Made by a program: the position numbers and the translations under genes
In this document: positions 5,966 to 6,950 of the stretch, piece by piece
How positions within the stretch are numbered: position 1 is the first letter of the stretch
Layout: the number at the start of each line of letters is the position of its first letter
The notes under the pieces: generated by a model
Seen by the model: only the letters and a program-made list of their open reading frames with translations
Database searches by the model: none
Told to the model about the DNA's origin: nothing
DNA from: JAAFIP01 sp043728315
GTDB taxonomy: Bacteria > Pseudomonadota > Gammaproteobacteria > Burkholderiales > Burkholderiaceae_C
Direction of reading: 5' to 3'
DNA length: 6,950 nt
Assembly: GCA_043728315.1 (NCBI GenBank)
Contig: JAYTMT010000101.1
Coordinates: forward strand, 1-6,950

Positions 5966-6001
5966 AATTCCGATTATAGAAGACTCACAAGCCAAAACAC
6001 C
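5966..6001 (-). promoter_or_regulatory. pyrG: Probable pyrG promoter
   Basis: A perfect -10 hexamer, TATAAT, lies on the minus strand at 5978 to 5973, 23 bases before the pyrG ATG. This would start transcription near 5966 and give a leader of about 16 bases that just contains the AAGG ribosome site. The -35 at normal spacing is poor (GGTGTT or similar, around 5996-6001), so an activator or a strong -10 alone may drive it. It also argues against the longer pyrG open frame, since it would lie inside it. Confidence 0.5.
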
Positions 6002-6046
6002 ACGCACTGCGCAACACGCAGGCTGCACAATGCTGCGAATCGCAAC

Positions 6047-6075
6047 TTGCTTCAAACTGACTATTGGAATAAAAT
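6047..6075 (+). promoter_or_regulatory. Promoter of the divergent 168-residue gene
   Basis: TTGCTT at 6047-6052 and TAAAAT at 6070-6075, spaced by 17 bases, form a good sigma-70 type promoter on the plus strand. Transcription would start at about 6081-6083, only two to four bases before the ATG at 6085. No Shine-Dalgarno sequence lies in front of that ATG, which is consistent with a leaderless or nearly leaderless message. Two short dyads lie just upstream (6007-6021 and 6034-6044). Confidence 0.55.
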
Positions 6076-6084
6076 CCTCGCACA

Positions 6085-6591
6085 ATGGAACTTCTACCTA
6101 GCAGCATACTGCACAAAACAGCACTTGGTCTTGCTGCCGTGAAGGCGCATGACCGGTCTTTAGACCAAAAATCCCGAACCTTGCTAATTTTGATGGATGG
6201 GTCGAAAACTGTCCAAGAACTTAGCAAGTTCTCGCCTGATCCTGTGCAAATCCCCCTTTTGCTTCAATCTTTGCTAGACATGGGTTTAGTCGCCCAAGCC
6301 ACGCAAGCAGAGGAAGTTGTTGCGCCTACCAGTGCCGCAGTACCTCAATCGGTGGTGGGTGCGGCGGGTGTCCTGAAAGCGCCTTTGGATTTGAAAGGCG
6401 CTGCACGCAAAGCATCGCGCGCACTTGAAAATATACTTGGTCCATCGAGTGAAGTTTTGTGCATGCAAATCGAAAAATGCAAAACCATGGATGAACTCGT
6501 TGCAAAAGTGCAAGATTTGCGCGTTGTAGTGGCAAGGCTGCTGTCGGTGAAAAAGGCCGATGAATTTGTGGCTTCGGCTCTTGGCACTTGA
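6085..6591 (+). CDS. Hypothetical protein, possible winged-helix-like N-terminal domain
   Basis: A 168-residue protein that I do not recognise as a named family. The N-terminal 70 residues (KTALGLAAVKAHDRSLDQKSRTLLILMDGSKTVQEL ... LLLQSLLDMGLV, read in pieces) look like a helix-rich domain of the kind in which a short 'LILMDGxxTVxEL' segment precedes a helix and a 'L..MGLV' turn, as in winged-helix folds; this is a structural guess. Residues 71-100 form an Ala/Val/Gln/Pro-rich linker. Residues 104-168 are helical (AARKASRALENILGPSSEVLCMQIEKCKTMDELVAKVQDL). There is no signal peptide or membrane segment. It is transcribed away from pyrG from its own promoter and ends just before a strong terminator. 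Start at 6085 is chosen by promoter position and sequence register; no ribosome site is visible. Confidence 0.82.
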   Translation: MELLPSSILHKTALGLAAVKAHDRSLDQKSRTLLILMDGSKTVQELSKFSPDPVQIPLLLQSLLDMGLVAQATQAEEVVAPTSAAVPQSVVGAAGVLKAPLDLKGAARKASRALENILGPSSEVLCMQIEKCKTMDELVAKVQDLRVVVARLLSVKKADEFVASALGT

Positions 6592-6629
6592 AACATATTT
6601 TGATTTATTCGACTTTGCAAACAACATAA

Positions 6630-6664
6630 AAAAAGCCCCGTCACATCAAGTGCCGGGGCTTTTT
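6630..6664. terminator. Bidirectional rho-independent terminator
   Basis: AAAAAGCCCCG at 6630-6640 pairs with CGGGGCTTTTT at 6654-6664, an 11-bp perfect outer stem including the A/T tails. An inner CAC/GTG stem (6642-6644 with 6650-6652) closes a five-base loop across one T-C mismatch. With a T-run on both strands it can end the plus-strand gene at 6591 and the convergent minus-strand symporter gene, whose stop is at 6678. Confidence 0.93.
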
Positions 6665-6677
6665 AACTCTAGCAAGC

Positions 6678-6950
6678 TCAGTGTGCAGCGCTACCAGCAG
6701 TGGTTTTGCCGTCCAAGCTTGGGAAGCGCACATGCTCTACCAAGTCTTGAATCTCTTTACCCGGCGCTTTGGTAAGCAGCGACACGATGATGATCACTGC
6801 AAAACCTACAGGCACACCAAACAATCCAGCAGAGATGGGTGCAATATCCCACCACGTGTTGGCTTTGAGTACTTCAGGCGTCAAAGTGGCACCGCCGTGG
6901 GTGAGCTTGTACATCCATGGCTGGGTGGTGATCATGTAGTAAAACGTGAC
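6678..6950 (-). CDS. Sodium:solute symporter family protein, C-terminal part
   Basis: The last 90 residues of a gene entering from the right edge; the frame is open to 6950 (VTFYYMITTQPWMY is read across the edge-proximal codons, so the internal Met is not a start). The segment WWDIAPISAGLFGVPVGFAVIIIVSLLT is the last transmembrane helix as seen in ActP-like and related sodium:solute symporters. It is followed by the short cytoplasmic tail typical of this group (PGKEIQDLVEHVRFPSL). Such proteins import acetate or other small carboxylates with sodium; the substrate cannot be told from this piece, so no symbol is given. It converges on the unknown plus-strand gene and shares its terminator. Confidence 0.87.
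   Translation of the reverse strand, partial: VTFYYMITTQPWMYKLTHGGATLTPEVLKANTWWDIAPISAGLFGVPVGFAVIIIVSLLTKAPGKEIQDLVEHVRFPSLDGKTTAGSAAH

Noticed and set aside
5951..6085. Upstream extension of pyrG by 45 codons.
   Set aside because: Not family-like, contains the probable pyrG TATAAT promoter element, and the ATG at 5950 has a good ribosome site.
5985..6227. Minus-strand open frame of 80 codons over the pyrG upstream region and the start of the divergent gene.
   Set aside because: Overlaps a supported plus-strand gene and both promoters, with no domain or ribosome site.

Overview
The window looks like a chromosomal segment from a betaproteobacterium of the order Burkholderiales, most probably Comamonadaceae-like. 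This rests on the gene order pyrG, kdsA, DUF1330, eno, ftsB (all on the minus strand, the usual order in that group) and on the wording of the proteins, such as the enolase, the DUF1330 protein and a metal-type KdsA. Genus assignment is not possible from the sequence alone.

Layout on the minus strand, in transcription order: pyrG (CTP synthase, 5950 to 4232); an AbrB-type antitoxin and PIN-domain toxin pair (4150 to 3419); kdsA (KDO-8-phosphate synthase, 3422 to 2565); a short gap filled by degenerate 7/14-bp tandem repeats; a DUF1330 protein (2456 to 2166); a nucleotidyltransferase-fold protein overlapping a small unknown protein (2133 or 2157 down to 1422); eno (enolase, 1405 to 122); and the first 14 codons of ftsB at the left edge. 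Gaps are mostly short (-20 to 108 bases) and I see no rho-independent terminator inside this run, so much of it may be one transcript. At least one internal promoter is likely, in front of the antitoxin.

The core genes supply nucleotide synthesis (PyrG), lipopolysaccharide precursor (KdsA), glycolysis (Eno) and division (FtsB). The unusual point is that two small two-gene accessory modules sit exactly at gene junctions inside this housekeeping run. The PIN/AbrB pair lies between pyrG and kdsA, with the toxin stop overlapping the kdsA start as ATGA. The nucleotidyltransferase-fold/small-protein pair lies between DUF1330 and eno. The first is a recognisable toxin-antitoxin type. The second has the architecture of one, but its function is unproven.

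To the right of pyrG, a divergent plus-strand gene (6085 to 6591) encodes an unrecognised 168-residue protein. It has a well-formed promoter so close to its ATG that the message may be nearly leaderless. It ends at a bidirectional hairpin terminator shared with the convergent C-terminal end of a sodium:solute symporter gene that runs off the right edge. No RNA genes, insertion sequences, CRISPR arrays or origins were seen.
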